A DNA stretch of 9,348 nt from JAMBLL01 sp964387145 (lineage in GTDB: Bacteria; Actinomycetota; Acidimicrobiia; Spongiisociales; UBA5794): contig CAYLVM010000097.1 of NCBI GenBank assembly GCA_964387145.1, positions 1-9,348 on the forward strand, written 5' to 3'. Position numbers and translations under genes: made by a program. Every line of letters starts with the position of its first letter. Position 1 is the stretch's first letter. Of the stretch, positions 1-6,786 are shown one piece after another. The notes under the pieces were generated by a model. The model searched no databases, was not told where the DNA came from, and saw only the letters and a list, made by a program, of their open reading frames with translations.

Positions 1-270
1 ATGAGCCCGATCATCGTCCAGACGACCTTGATCATCGGCGCAGCGATCATCATCGAGGCTGCGCTGTCGTTCCTCGGCTTCGGTGTGCGTCCACCAACGC
101 CGACGTGGGGTGCCATGGTTGCTCAGGGCGGTCGCATGGCGGTACGCGGGTTCTGGTGGGAGATGGTCTTTTCAGGCTTCGCTCTGGTGAGCACGGTGCT
201 TGCCATCAACTTCCTCGGTGACGGGCTCCGGGATGCTCTCGACCCGACCCAGACGATCGAGCGGAAGTAG
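1..270 (+). CDS. Peptide/nickel-type ABC transporter permease (DppC/OppC-like), 3' part only
   Basis: This is the C-terminal end of an inner-membrane permease of the dipeptide/oligopeptide/nickel importer family. The ATG at base 1 is almost certainly internal: SPIIVQTTLIIGAAIIIEAA matches the region just before the EAA loop, so about two thirds of the protein lies upstream of the window. Visible are the cytoplasmic coupling segment EAALSFLGFGVRPPTPTWG (about residues 19-37 of this fragment), which in this family contacts the ATPases, and a last membrane helix (about 55-75) ending in GDGLRDALDPT, the usual tail. The stop codon overlaps the AGGAG ribosome site of the next gene 8 bp away, so it is co-transcribed with the two ATPase genes. 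The family assignment is firm. The substrate (peptide, nickel or other) cannot be read from this part. Confidence 0.9.
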   Translation: MSPIIVQTTLIIGAAIIIEAALSFLGFGVRPPTPTWGAMVAQGGRMAVRGFWWEMVFSGFALVSTVLAINFLGDGLRDALDPTQTIERK

Positions 271-278
271 GAGTCGAC

Positions 279-1310
279 ATGACTGAGAAGCTGCTCAAGG
301 TCGAGGACCTCCGCACCTACTTCTCGACGGAGGAGGGCGTCGTGCGGGCCGTCGACGGTATCTCGTTCGATCTGATGCCCGGAGAGCGTCGCGGTGTCGT
401 GGGCGAGTCCGGTTCGGGCAAGTCGGTGACAGCGATGTCCATCATGCGACTGATCGAACCCCCGGCCGGTGAGATCGTCACCGGAACGATCGAGTTCCAG
501 GGTGAGAACCTCCTCGAACTCGGTGAAGATGAGATGCAGGCGATTCGTGGCGGCAAGATCGCGATGATCTTCCAGGATCCGATGACGGCACTCAACCCCG
601 TGTACACGATCGGTGACCAACTCGTCGAGACCATCGTGCTGCATCAGCACGTCTCGAAGAAGGAGGCGCGCGGCATTGCCATCAAGGCCCTCGAAGACGT
701 TCAGATCCCGAACGCCCCGGCCCGTCTCGAGGATTACCCGCACCAGTTCTCCGGCGGTATGCGCCAGCGAGTGATGATCGCCATGGGCCTGTCATGCAAC
801 CCCGATCTCCTCATTGCTGACGAACCGACCACCGCACTCGATGTGACGACTCAGGCACAGATCATGAATCTCATGTTGAAGCTCGCAGAGGATCGTGGCA
901 CCGCCGTGTTGTTGATCACCCACGACCTCGGTGTCGTTGCCGGCTTCTGCGACACGATCCAGGTCATGTACGCCGGAGGCATTGTCGAGGAAGGGTCGGT
1001 CGACGACATCTTCCACAACCCACAGCATCCATACACCTGGGGTCTGCTGGGTTCGATGACCCGACTCGACGGCGTCCATCGCGCACGACTCCACTCGATT
1101 GCCGGAGCGCCACCATCGGTGATCGACCTCCCCGTCGGTTGCCGTTTCCGGCCCCGGTGCGAGTTCGCCATCGACATCTGCGGCAAGGTACTTCCAGCGA
1201 TCCGACCGATCGGCGAAGGCGACCAATCCGTGGCCTGCCACCGGGCCGAGGAACTCGACCTCAAGAAGCTCGACGTCGATGCCGACCGGTCCAAGGAAGG
1301 GGCATCGTGA
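279..1310 (+). CDS. Peptide-type ABC transporter ATPase, DppD/OppD-like
   Basis: A cytoplasmic ATPase of 343 residues that would pair with the following ATPase to power peptide-type import. All ABC motifs are present: Walker A GESGSGKS (42-49), Q-loop IFQDPMTALNP (97-107), signature FSGGMRQR (157-164), Walker B LLIADEP (177-183), D-loop ALD (186-188) and switch His215. After about residue 245 comes the C-terminal extension of the oligopeptide/dipeptide ATPases (HPYTWGLL). It contains four cysteines (288, 294, 301, 320) in a C-x5-C-x6-C-x18-C pattern, the spacing associated with an iron-sulfur site in some OppD-type proteins; cluster binding here is inference. The start is ATG with AGGAG five bases upstream. 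The length is normal for the family. Opp, Dpp and Nik types cannot be separated from sequence reading alone. Confidence 0.95.
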   Translation: MTEKLLKVEDLRTYFSTEEGVVRAVDGISFDLMPGERRGVVGESGSGKSVTAMSIMRLIEPPAGEIVTGTIEFQGENLLELGEDEMQAIRGGKIAMIFQDPMTALNPVYTIGDQLVETIVLHQHVSKKEARGIAIKALEDVQIPNAPARLEDYPHQFSGGMRQRVMIAMGLSCNPDLLIADEPTTALDVTTQAQIMNLMLKLAEDRGTAVLLITHDLGVVAGFCDTIQVMYAGGIVEEGSVDDIFHNPQHPYTWGLLGSMTRLDGVHRARLHSIAGAPPSVIDLPVGCRFRPRCEFAIDICGKVLPAIRPIGEGDQSVACHRAEELDLKKLDVDADRSKEGAS

Positions 1311-2377
1311 GCGACACGATGGACAAGACGGTCCATGACACTGCTGCGGATGCAGGGGATCTTCCCGAGGACATCATCATGCGGGTGAACCATCTGGTGA
1401 AGGAGTTCCCCATATCCAAGGGTGTGTTCTTCAAGAAGCAGGTAGGTGCGGTCAAGGCCGTCTCCGACATCTCCTTCGAGATCAAGAAGGGCGAGACCAT
1501 GGGTCTCGTCGGGGAGTCGGGGTGTGGCAAGTCGACGACGGCCCGTTCGATCATGCGTCTCGTGGACCCCACCTCGGGGGACGTCTGGTTCCGCTCCGAT
1601 ACGACAGGGACGATCGTCAACCTCGCGACGGCCGGCAAGGAAGAGCTCAGGGCAGCCCGTGAGGACATCCAGATCGTCTTCCAGGACCCGTACGCCTCCC
1701 TCAACCCGAGGATGACCGTTGCGTCGATCATCGCCGAACCCCTCACGGTGCACGGTGAAGGAGACAAGGCAGGTCGTGTCGAGAAGGTCAAGGATCTCTT
1801 GAAGGTCGTTGGTCTCCAACCGGAGCACGCCAACCGTTACCCCCACGAGTTCTCAGGTGGACAACGTCAGCGGATCGGCATCGCTCGCGCTCTTGCCCTC
1901 AACCCTTCGTTCATCGTCCTGGACGAACCGGTATCGGCGCTCGACGTCTCGATCCAGGCCCAGGTCCTCAACCTCCTCGACGATCTCCAGGACGAGTACA
2001 ACCTCACCTACCTGTTCATCGCACATGACCTGTCGGTGGTCCGGCACATCTCGGATCGTGTCGCTGTGATGTATCTCGGACGCATGGTGGAGATGGCCGA
2101 GCGGGACTCCCTCTACGACCAGCCGATGCATCCCTATACGCACGCACTGCTGTCTGCCGTCCCGATTCCGGATCCGTCGGTTGAGGTGAGCCGGGAGAGG
2201 ATCCTTCTCGAGGGGGATATCCCGTCGCCTGCGAACCCACCGTCCGGATGCAGGTTCCACACGCGTTGCCCGATCGCCGTCGAGGGGAAGTGCGACGTCG
2301 ATGAGCCTCAGCTCGCCGAGTTGGGCCCCGGTCACTGGGTGGCGTGTCACTTCCCTGAAGTCAAGAAGGTCTTCTGA
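1307..2377 (+). CDS. Peptide-type ABC transporter ATPase, DppF/OppF-like
   Basis: The second ATPase of the importer, 356 residues from a GTG start. I chose 1307 because the GTG overlaps the previous stop (GTGA, 4-bp overlap) and AAGGAAGG sits six bases upstream. The open frame continues upstream to 1139, but that part only shadows the preceding gene. Motifs: Walker A GESGCGKS (69-76), Q-loop VFQDPYASLNP (124-134), signature FSGGQRQR (182-189), Walker B FIVLDEP (202-208), switch His240. The C-terminal oligopeptide extension contains HPYTHALL and a cysteine set at 315, 321, 329 and 347, closely mirroring its partner. The first ~22 residues are a non-conserved acidic tail, and ATG 1319 is a possible alternative start. 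It is the last gene of the operon. No clear terminator follows before the tRNA promoter region. Confidence 0.95.
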   Translation: MSDTMDKTVHDTAADAGDLPEDIIMRVNHLVKEFPISKGVFFKKQVGAVKAVSDISFEIKKGETMGLVGESGCGKSTTARSIMRLVDPTSGDVWFRSDTTGTIVNLATAGKEELRAAREDIQIVFQDPYASLNPRMTVASIIAEPLTVHGEGDKAGRVEKVKDLLKVVGLQPEHANRYPHEFSGGQRQRIGIARALALNPSFIVLDEPVSALDVSIQAQVLNLLDDLQDEYNLTYLFIAHDLSVVRHISDRVAVMYLGRMVEMAERDSLYDQPMHPYTHALLSAVPIPDPSVEVSRERILLEGDIPSPANPPSGCRFHTRCPIAVEGKCDVDEPQLAELGPGHWVACHFPEVKKVF

Positions 2378-2397
2378 TCGTTCTGGCGGTCGGCCGG

Positions 2398-2403
2398 TAT
2401 ACT
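2398..2403 (+). promoter_or_regulatory. Putative -10 box (TATACT) for tRNA-Leu
   Basis: TATACT lies 17 bases before the tRNA 5' end, so a transcript would begin near 2410 with a leader of about ten bases. The same hexamer occurs ahead of the rRNA leader at 8988. No good -35 hexamer is present at 16-18 bp spacing, where the sequence overlaps the stop region of the ATPase gene. The assignment is based on position and motif only. Confidence 0.45.
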
Positions 2404-2420
2404 TTCAGCTTCCCCACCAC

Positions 2421-2508
2421 GTCGGAGTGGCGGAATTGGTAGACGCGCTAGGTTGAGGGCCTAGTGGGACATTGTCCCGTGGAAGTTCGAGTCTTCTCTC
2501 CGACACCA
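2421..2508 (+). tRNA. tRNA-Leu (anticodon GAG), CCA encoded
   Basis: A class II tRNA folds cleanly. The acceptor stem GTCGGAG (2421-2427) pairs perfectly with CTCCGAC (2498-2504), followed by discriminator A2505 and an encoded CCA (2506-2508). The anticodon stem CTAGG/CCTAG (2448-2452/2460-2464) encloses loop TTGAGGG, giving anticodon GAG, which reads CUC and CUU leucine codons. The long variable arm GGGAC-ATT-GTCCC is the leucine/serine hallmark. The T arm GGAAG/CTTCT has one G-U pair and loop TTCGAGT. The gene stands alone between the ABC operon and a hypothetical membrane protein. Confidence 0.97.
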
Positions 2509-2541
2509 ACGACCCCAAGGGCTCCACCCCTCGGGGTCGTT
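2508..2541 (+). terminator. Rho-independent-like terminator after tRNA-Leu
   Basis: A perfect 9-bp stem pairs AACGACCCC (2508-2516) with GGGGTCGTT (2533-2541). It is continued after one mismatch by AGGG/CCCT (2518-2521/2528-2531) around a six-base loop. The stem begins on the last A of the tRNA CCA end. The 3' side ends in TTGCTCGTT rather than a pure T run, so termination strength is uncertain, but the position right after a stable RNA fits a terminator. Confidence 0.7.
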
Positions 2542-2696
2542 GCTCGTTGTGCAGCGGCTCGTGTTCGCCACGACCACCACTCTCTGCATCACCACGGACG
2601 GTGGTGGTATGGTGCCGCCACCATGAGGGGGAAAGGGAGCGTCGACCCAGGCCACCGCGGGCCCACACACCTTTCCGTGATGCGAAGGGGTGTGCA

Positions 2697-3872
2697 ATGG
2701 CACCAGACGATCTACCCGGCCTCGACGACGACTTCCCGCCCGAAGAGGGCACCCCGGAGGTGTCGGAGCCCTCGACTTCCGAGCCCGCTCCATCGGAGAC
2801 ACCCGCGGCGCCGGACGCCCCGGAGTGGACCTCCGAGGAGCTCGACGAGTGGTTCGAGAACGAGGTCGGTGGCGAGTCCGGTGTACCCGAAGACATCGAA
2901 GTGGATCCCCACGATCCCGAGTTCGCTGAAGCGGTGGCCGCCTACAAGCGCCTCGAGCCCAACGACTACGCACCCATCGCTCCCTGGGTGCTGTCACAGG
3001 CGCACACGGCATGGGAGCAGCTCAGCGATGAGATGAAAGAGCAGTTCCGCAGGGGTTGGGCCAGACGCCAGGCGGCGGCGAGCAAGCCAGACATCGATGA
3101 GGAGACCGACTCGGTCATGGACGACATGGAGGTGCTGCCGCCTATCGGGTCTCTTCCCCACGATGGCCCCTTCGACGACCCGCCGGAGGAATCGGTGATC
3201 GATGAACTCGCACCCTACCCACCGGCAGGTGGGGTTCCCCACGACGAGGAGGAGGACACGAGTCCTGCTCCGGGGTCGTTCCGGTGGCTCATGCTCGGTA
3301 TCGCTGCGGTCGTCATAGCGATTCTTCTGTCGATCACCGCGGTTGCTGCGGGATGGACCGGTTTCGGAGGCGGGACGACCACGACGGTCGCTGCTCTCGC
3401 CGTCCCGGTCACGACGACCACGTTGGGTGTTGCGGTGACGACGTCTACGTCTTCGACCACGANNNNNNNNNNNNNNNNNNNNNNNNNNNNNNNNNNNNNN
3501 NNNNNNNNNNNNNNNNNNNNNNNNNNNNNNNNNNNNNNNNNNNNNNNNNNNNNNNNNNNNNNCACGACGACGACGGCCCCCTCGACCGGTGCCAAGAGCT
3601 ACTCGGTCAACATGCCCTGTCCGAACTCGTCGTCCTCAACGACAATCTGGCTCGACGTATACATCACGGCGGGAGCGACCAACGTGTCGTACTCCCTTCC
3701 CGACCCGAACGACTGTGCCGACACCACGGTGAGCCACTCGGGCGAGCTCATTCCGGGTTCGCCTGAAGCAGGAAAGGACACGTTCAGGATCACATTCTCC
3801 CTCGTCGGCGGAGCTGGTGCCACGGGGGGAACGGACCCGGTCACCGCGAGGGTCACCTGGACCAACCCCTGA
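2697..3872 (+). CDS. Hypothetical single-pass membrane protein with acidic N-terminus and Thr-rich stalk (contains assembly gap)
   Basis: I do not recognise the family. From ATG 2697 (GAAGGGG six bases upstream) the reading gives about 391 residues, but the true length is unknown because 100 N fall inside. Residues 1-195 are strongly acidic and Pro-rich with no signal peptide, so probably cytoplasmic; segment 80-130 has a more folded look (FAEAVAAYKRLEP, AWEQLSDEMKEQFRRGW). Residues about 197-219 form one hydrophobic helix. After it comes a Thr-rich stalk (TTTTVAAL, TTTTLGVAVTTSTSSTT, gap 256-289, TTTT). A C-terminal outer domain of about 90 residues (301-391) looks beta-rich and has two cysteines, C308 and C340, that could form a disulfide. 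Both gap edges read as Thr codons in the same frame, supporting one gene. A weak TGG-TATGGT extended -10 lies at 2605-2613. A sensor, adhesin or envelope-anchoring role would be guesswork. Confidence 0.75.
   Translation: MAPDDLPGLDDDFPPEEGTPEVSEPSTSEPAPSETPAAPDAPEWTSEELDEWFENEVGGESGVPEDIEVDPHDPEFAEAVAAYKRLEPNDYAPIAPWVLSQAHTAWEQLSDEMKEQFRRGWARRQAAASKPDIDEETDSVMDDMEVLPPIGSLPHDGPFDDPPEESVIDELAPYPPAGGVPHDEEEDTSPAPGSFRWLMLGIAAVVIAILLSITAVAAGWTGFGGGTTTTVAALAVPVTTTTLGVAVTTSTSSTTXXXXXXXXXXXXXXXXXXXXXXXXXXXXXXXXXXTTTTAPSTGAKSYSVNMPCPNSSSSTTIWLDVYITAGATNVSYSLPDPNDCADTTVSHSGELIPGSPEAGKDTFRITFSLVGGAGATGGTDPVTARVTWTNP
3463..3562. other. Assembly gap, exactly 100 N
   Basis: The run of 100 N is the conventional placeholder for a gap of unknown or estimated size. 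It falls in the Thr-rich stalk, flanked by ACG/ACC repeats on both sides (ACGTCTTCGACCACGA before, CACGACGACGACGG after). A low-complexity repeat probably collapsed or broke the assembly. Protein length and frame across it are not established. Confidence 0.98.
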
Positions 3873-3905
3873 TCAGTTGCGGGAGGGAGACACGGGAGCC
3901 GCTCT

Positions 3906-3932
3906 CGGTGACGATGCCGTGTCGGCACACCG
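3906..3932 (+). terminator. Hairpin downstream of the Thr-stalk protein gene, possible terminator
   Basis: CGGTG (3906-3910) pairs with CACCG (3928-3932), and TGCCG (3915-3919) pairs with CGGCA (3923-3927), with a four-base bulge on the 5' side and a three-base loop. It lies 34 bases after the stop at 3872 and before the permease start. No T tract follows, so it may be only an RNA hairpin. Confidence 0.3.
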
Positions 3933-3984
3933 TGGGTCGGGAGTGTCCTGCTACCCGCCGGGTGCGAGGGTAAGGTTGTCGGCG

Positions 3985-5331
3985 ATGGGCCCCAACGACG
4001 ACACGCCAGCGACGGCGCGCACTGCTGACGGCGGATCCATACGACTCCTCGGTGCGATCGCTATCGGAATCGGTGGGATGGTCGGTGGAGGGATCTTCGC
4101 CGTCCTGGGCGTCGCTGCGACGGAGGCGGGTGGTGCAACACCGATAGCGTTCCTCATCGGGGGAGTGGTGAGCATCCTCACCGCGATCAGCTACAGCAAG
4201 CTTTCCGTGGAGTACCCGAGTGCTGGGGGAACCGTTGCGTTCGTCGATCGTATCTTCGGCATCAACGAACTCACCGGGAGTCTCAACGTGGTCCTGTGGG
4301 TCGGGTACGTGGCCACCACCGCCCTGTACGCGTCGGCGTTTGGACACTACGCCGCGACTCTGTTCATCGGCGATGCCACCCCCTCTCCGTTGCTGTTGCG
4401 CGGCCTGATCTTGCTCGCCATCCTCGGCCCGTGGCTCGTCAACCTCACGAACGCTGGGCTCGTGGCGCGCACCGAAGGTGTGATCGTCGGGATCAAGCTC
4501 GTCATTCTTGGCGTCGTGATCGCTGCCGGGGTCCCGGCGGTGTCCTCAGGATCGCTCGCCCCGAGCTCATGGCCTTCGCCGCTCGCTGTGGTCGCTGCGG
4601 GCATGCTCATCTTCGTCGCCTATGAAGGGTTCGAGCTGATCGCCAACGCATCTGCCGACGTTGTCGACCCTCATCGCACACTTCCCCGTGCCTTCCTGAT
4701 CTCCGTCGTGACGGTGATCATCCTCTACGTCCTGGTATCGATCGTCGTCGTGGGATCACTCTCACCAGCCGAGATCGCAAAGACGGCCGACTTCGCTCTC
4801 GCTCAAGCGGCATCTGCCACTCTCGGTTCGACCGGGTTCACGCTCGTTGCGATCGCCGCCGTGCTCGCAACACTTTCGGCGATCAACGCCACGCTGTACG
4901 GGTCTGCTCGTCTCAGCTACACGATCGCTACCGAGGGCGAGCTTCCCGACAGATTCGAACGGCTCACATGGAACGAACCGATCGGGCTCCATGTGACGGC
5001 GGGAGCCGGACTCGCGATCGCGGTGGCCCTTCCCTTGACGAGCATCTCTGCTGTGGCGAGCGCTGTGTTCCTCGCCGTATTTACGGTTGTCAATCTCGCT
5101 GCCTTTCGCACAAGCCGAGGCGCCGGCGTGCGTCGCACGGTCGCTGCGACCGGCGCGATGGGGTGCGCGGCCTCCCTCGTCGTGCTCGTGGTCGGATCCG
5201 CGACGAAAGATCCGGTAGCGCTCATCGTCCTGGTCGGTCTGGTGGGGTTCGCTCTCGGCGTCGAGCACTTGGTCCTCAAGCGCCGACCACAGCGATGTGA
5301 CATGGTGCTCGGAGAGCCACGACACGGGTGA
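3985..5331 (+). CDS. APC-family amino-acid permease
   Basis: A cytoplasmic-membrane secondary transporter of 448 residues in the amino acid-polyamine-organocation family. The first helix carries the broken-helix substrate site GIGGMVGGGIF (28-38). Helix 6 carries FVAYEGFELIANAS (Y213, E214, G215, F216), followed by the family-typical loop DPHRTLPRAF. By eye there are 12 hydrophobic segments, the standard fold, and the length is normal. The start is ATG 3985, with GAGGGTAAGG ending nine bases upstream. TTG 3976 in the same frame, five bases after GAGGG, is a plausible alternative adding three residues. The open frame extends back to 3817 but overlaps the preceding gene without homology-like character. 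It likely imports or exchanges amino acids or amines by ion coupling; the substrate cannot be read. It ends 13 bp from the convergent RDD gene. Confidence 0.92.
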   Translation: MGPNDDTPATARTADGGSIRLLGAIAIGIGGMVGGGIFAVLGVAATEAGGATPIAFLIGGVVSILTAISYSKLSVEYPSAGGTVAFVDRIFGINELTGSLNVVLWVGYVATTALYASAFGHYAATLFIGDATPSPLLLRGLILLAILGPWLVNLTNAGLVARTEGVIVGIKLVILGVVIAAGVPAVSSGSLAPSSWPSPLAVVAAGMLIFVAYEGFELIANASADVVDPHRTLPRAFLISVVTVIILYVLVSIVVVGSLSPAEIAKTADFALAQAASATLGSTGFTLVAIAAVLATLSAINATLYGSARLSYTIATEGELPDRFERLTWNEPIGLHVTAGAGLAIAVALPLTSISAVASAVFLAVFTVVNLAAFRTSRGAGVRRTVAATGAMGCAASLVVLVVGSATKDPVALIVLVGLVGFALGVEHLVLKRRPQRCDMVLGEPRHG

Positions 5332-5344
5332 TCTTCGGGTTCCC

Positions 5345-5815
5345 TCAGAGACGACTTGCCTGGGTAACGAACGTGTCGGCGAACCAGTCGTGGATACCGC
5401 GTCGCGACACAGGGTCGATCTGAATGGTGACGGCGATCCAAACGATCACGGCAAGACTCACGACCGAGCCGACGAGTCCCGGCACGATGCCGAGCATGAG
5501 ATACAGGTTGCGCCGGAAGGCCTGTTCGACGCTCGGGAGGTCGCCGCGGCGGTTTCGGACCCGCAGGCGACGTAGCTGCTTGCCGATGGTCCGACCCCGG
5601 AACGCTTCCAGGAACACGAAGTAGGAGAGGGAGAGACCGTTGCTCACGACGGTTCCAACGAGCAACGGTACGTGTCTGAGGAAGAGTGCCCACAAGGCAA
5701 AGAGGGGGAGGAACAGGATCAGTGCATCGATGACATGGGCGGCGACCCGATCACCGAGTGGAGCCGGGCGCTCATCGGTCGTGCTGAAATCTGTCCACGC
5801 CAGATGGTCCAACAC
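5345..5815 (-). CDS. RDD-family integral membrane protein
   Basis: A 156-residue protein on the minus strand with the full RDD pattern: DRVAAHVIDALI (R23 and D30) opening the first helix, the cytoplasmic loop EAFRGRTIGKQLRRLRV (70-86) with the characteristic TIGK, and SRRGIHDWFADTFV (137-150) with D143. Three membrane segments fall at about 28-46, 50-72 and 105-131. RDD proteins are widespread but poorly defined; some have been linked to ion/proton exchange or stress tolerance, so no specific role is claimed. The start is GTG at 5815 with an AGAGGAGG purine run almost touching it. This tight spacing leaves TTG 5812 possible, one codon shorter. It converges on the permease and diverges from cutA, so it is probably transcribed alone from the 5816-5906 region. 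Confidence 0.92.
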   Translation of the reverse strand: MLDHLAWTDFSTTDERPAPLGDRVAAHVIDALILFLPLFALWALFLRHVPLLVGTVVSNGLSLSYFVFLEAFRGRTIGKQLRRLRVRNRRGDLPSVEQAFRRNLYLMLGIVPGLVGSVVSLAVIVWIAVTIQIDPVSRRGIHDWFADTFVTQASRL

Positions 5816-5909
5816 TCCTCCTCTGCCGGGTACACGAGCCTAGCCTGCATGCAGCAGGGTGGGTTCAACGCTATCCGGGGGACCGACGAATGGATGTGGA
5901 GGTGTGATG
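5816..5909. promoter_or_regulatory. Divergent promoter region between the RDD gene and cutA
   Basis: Both genes point away from this stretch of about 90 bp, so it should hold a promoter for each. On the minus strand TAGGCT (5842-5837) and TTGAAC (5868-5863) resemble -10 and -35 boxes, but at 20-bp spacing. The plus-strand promoter is not obvious. A perfect palindrome CTGCATGCAG (5845-5854) lies between them. The GGAGG at 5898-5902 is the cutA ribosome site. Confidence 0.4.
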
Positions 5910-6245
5910 ATGGGCTCAGATGTTCGGCTGATACTCACCACGGAGGCCGACGTCGAGACGGCCCGACGGCTCGCAGCGGAGCTTCTCGGCGGACGGATCG
6001 TGGCCTGCGTCACTATGGTCCCGGTCCATTCGATGTACCGCTGGAGTGGTCAGATCGAATCGGCAGACGAGGTGCAGTTGCTCCTCAAGACGACCGCAGC
6101 GTACGTCGAGCAGGTCCACGATGCGATATGTCGCCTCCACAGCTACGACGTCCCTGAGTTCCTGGTTCTCGAGGCCGATGCCACAGGCGCCTACTCGGTG
6201 TGGCTCGATGGTGCCCTCGGCGGACACGACGCGGTCTCTCCTTGA
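5910..6245 (+). CDS. cutA: Divalent-cation tolerance protein CutA (CutA1 family)
   Basis: A small, cytoplasmic-type protein of 111 residues with the complete CutA1 pattern. It opens with the strand VRLILTTEAD, then RRLAAELLGGRIVACVTMVP with C33, then MYRWSGQIESADEVQLLLKTT (Y43, R44, W45, G47, E54, K60) and LHSYDVPEFLVL (H77, Y79, P82, E83). CutA proteins form trimers with a ferredoxin-like fold. The E. coli locus was linked to copper tolerance, but the biochemical role of the family remains unsettled. I prefer ATG 5910 because GGAGG (5898-5902) is then seven bases away; the adjacent ATG 5907 leaves four. A longer open frame from 5859 adds residues not seen in the family. No copper-resistance genes are nearby. 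Confidence 0.95.
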   Translation: MGSDVRLILTTEADVETARRLAAELLGGRIVACVTMVPVHSMYRWSGQIESADEVQLLLKTTAAYVEQVHDAICRLHSYDVPEFLVLEADATGAYSVWLDGALGGHDAVSP

Positions 6246-6351
6246 TCCACAGGTGATCGGGGCACCGCCTGGCACCCTGGCAGGTGTGACAGAGCACGGT
6301 ACCGAAGGGCTTCGAGCTACGATTCTCCCACAGATCGAAAGGACCCCTCCT

Positions 6352-6549
6352 GTGGCGACACAACCGAAGAAGCAGTGGCCCGTTTGGATGATCGTGGTCG
6401 CCATCGTGATCCTGATTCCTCCGATCGTGTGGGCGTTGAGCATCACGATCAACATCGTGGCCGCCATGTCTGTCGGAGGCGTCCTGCTCGTTGCAGGAAT
6501 CATCTGGCTGTTCATCGCGATCAAAGGTCGCGTCGACGCCGAGCGATAG
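6352..6549 (+). CDS. Hypothetical small membrane protein, 65 residues, two helices
   Basis: Not a recognised family. From GTG 6352 (AAAGGA eight bases upstream) the product begins ATQPKKQWPVW, a short basic and aromatic cap. Two hydrophobic helices follow, at about 12-29 (with a PP pair at 23-24) and 35-57, ending in a charged KGRVDAER tail. The positive-inside rule would put both ends in the cytoplasm, giving a hairpin topology. It lies 106 bp after cutA in the same direction. A TACGAT hexamer at 6318-6323 could be its own -10 box. The terminator-like hairpin right after the stop and the ribosome site support a real gene. Function unknown. Confidence 0.7.
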   Translation: MATQPKKQWPVWMIVVAIVILIPPIVWALSITINIVAAMSVGGVLLVAGIIWLFIAIKGRVDAER

Positions 6550-6556
6550 ACCCTGT

Positions 6557-6574
6557 GCCCCACGATGTTGGGGC
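6557..6574 (+). terminator. Terminator-like hairpin after the small membrane protein gene
   Basis: GCCCCA (6557-6562) pairs perfectly with TGGGGC (6569-6574) around the loop CGATGT, eight bases after the stop codon. The downstream bases GGCGCTTTCG hold only a short T run, so it is a modest candidate. From here to 6786 (about 210 bases) I see no gene. A TTGACA at 6626-6631 has no matching -10 box. Confidence 0.55.
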
Positions 6575-6786
6575 GGCGCTTTCGAGTTCCACGAGAATCA
6601 TCGGATGGTGGATGCGGTCGCTGGGTTGACAGTGCACAGTCAGAACCCGGGCCACTTCTGGATGCTCGCGGTTTGCCGGCAAGACATGTGCCCGACCGCC
6701 TGGGGTGGTGAGCAGCGTTCGCTCAATTCATGAGAGAGCGACTAAGCTTCTCGAAAACCGGAGATCCTCCGGGGGCGCGGGTAGGT

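Noticed and set aside
851..1846. 331-residue open frame on the minus strand
   Set aside because: Lies antisense across both ABC ATPase genes, which have complete motifs; it is a GC-rich shadow with no domain character.
2481..2541. tRNA-Leu 3' end as a phage/island attachment site
   Set aside because: No integrase and no repeat of the tRNA 3' end were seen in the window.
3284..3766. Alternative plus-strand frame across the gap
   Set aside because: Reads His/Arg/Asp-rich shadow sequence, whereas the chosen frame gives a membrane helix and Thr stalk on both sides.
5845..5854. Perfect palindrome CTGCATGCAG as an operator
   Set aside because: A 10-bp palindrome is expected several times by chance in 9 kb and no second copy was noticed; kept only as a note in the promoter region.
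6626..6631. TTGACA upstream of the cytochrome gene
   Set aside because: No -10 box at suitable spacing (GGCCAC region), so not supported as a promoter.
6730..6786. Upstream ATG as the start of the cytochrome gene
   Set aside because: No ribosome site, and the added residues would place a charged, Pro/Gly-rich stretch before the signal peptide.
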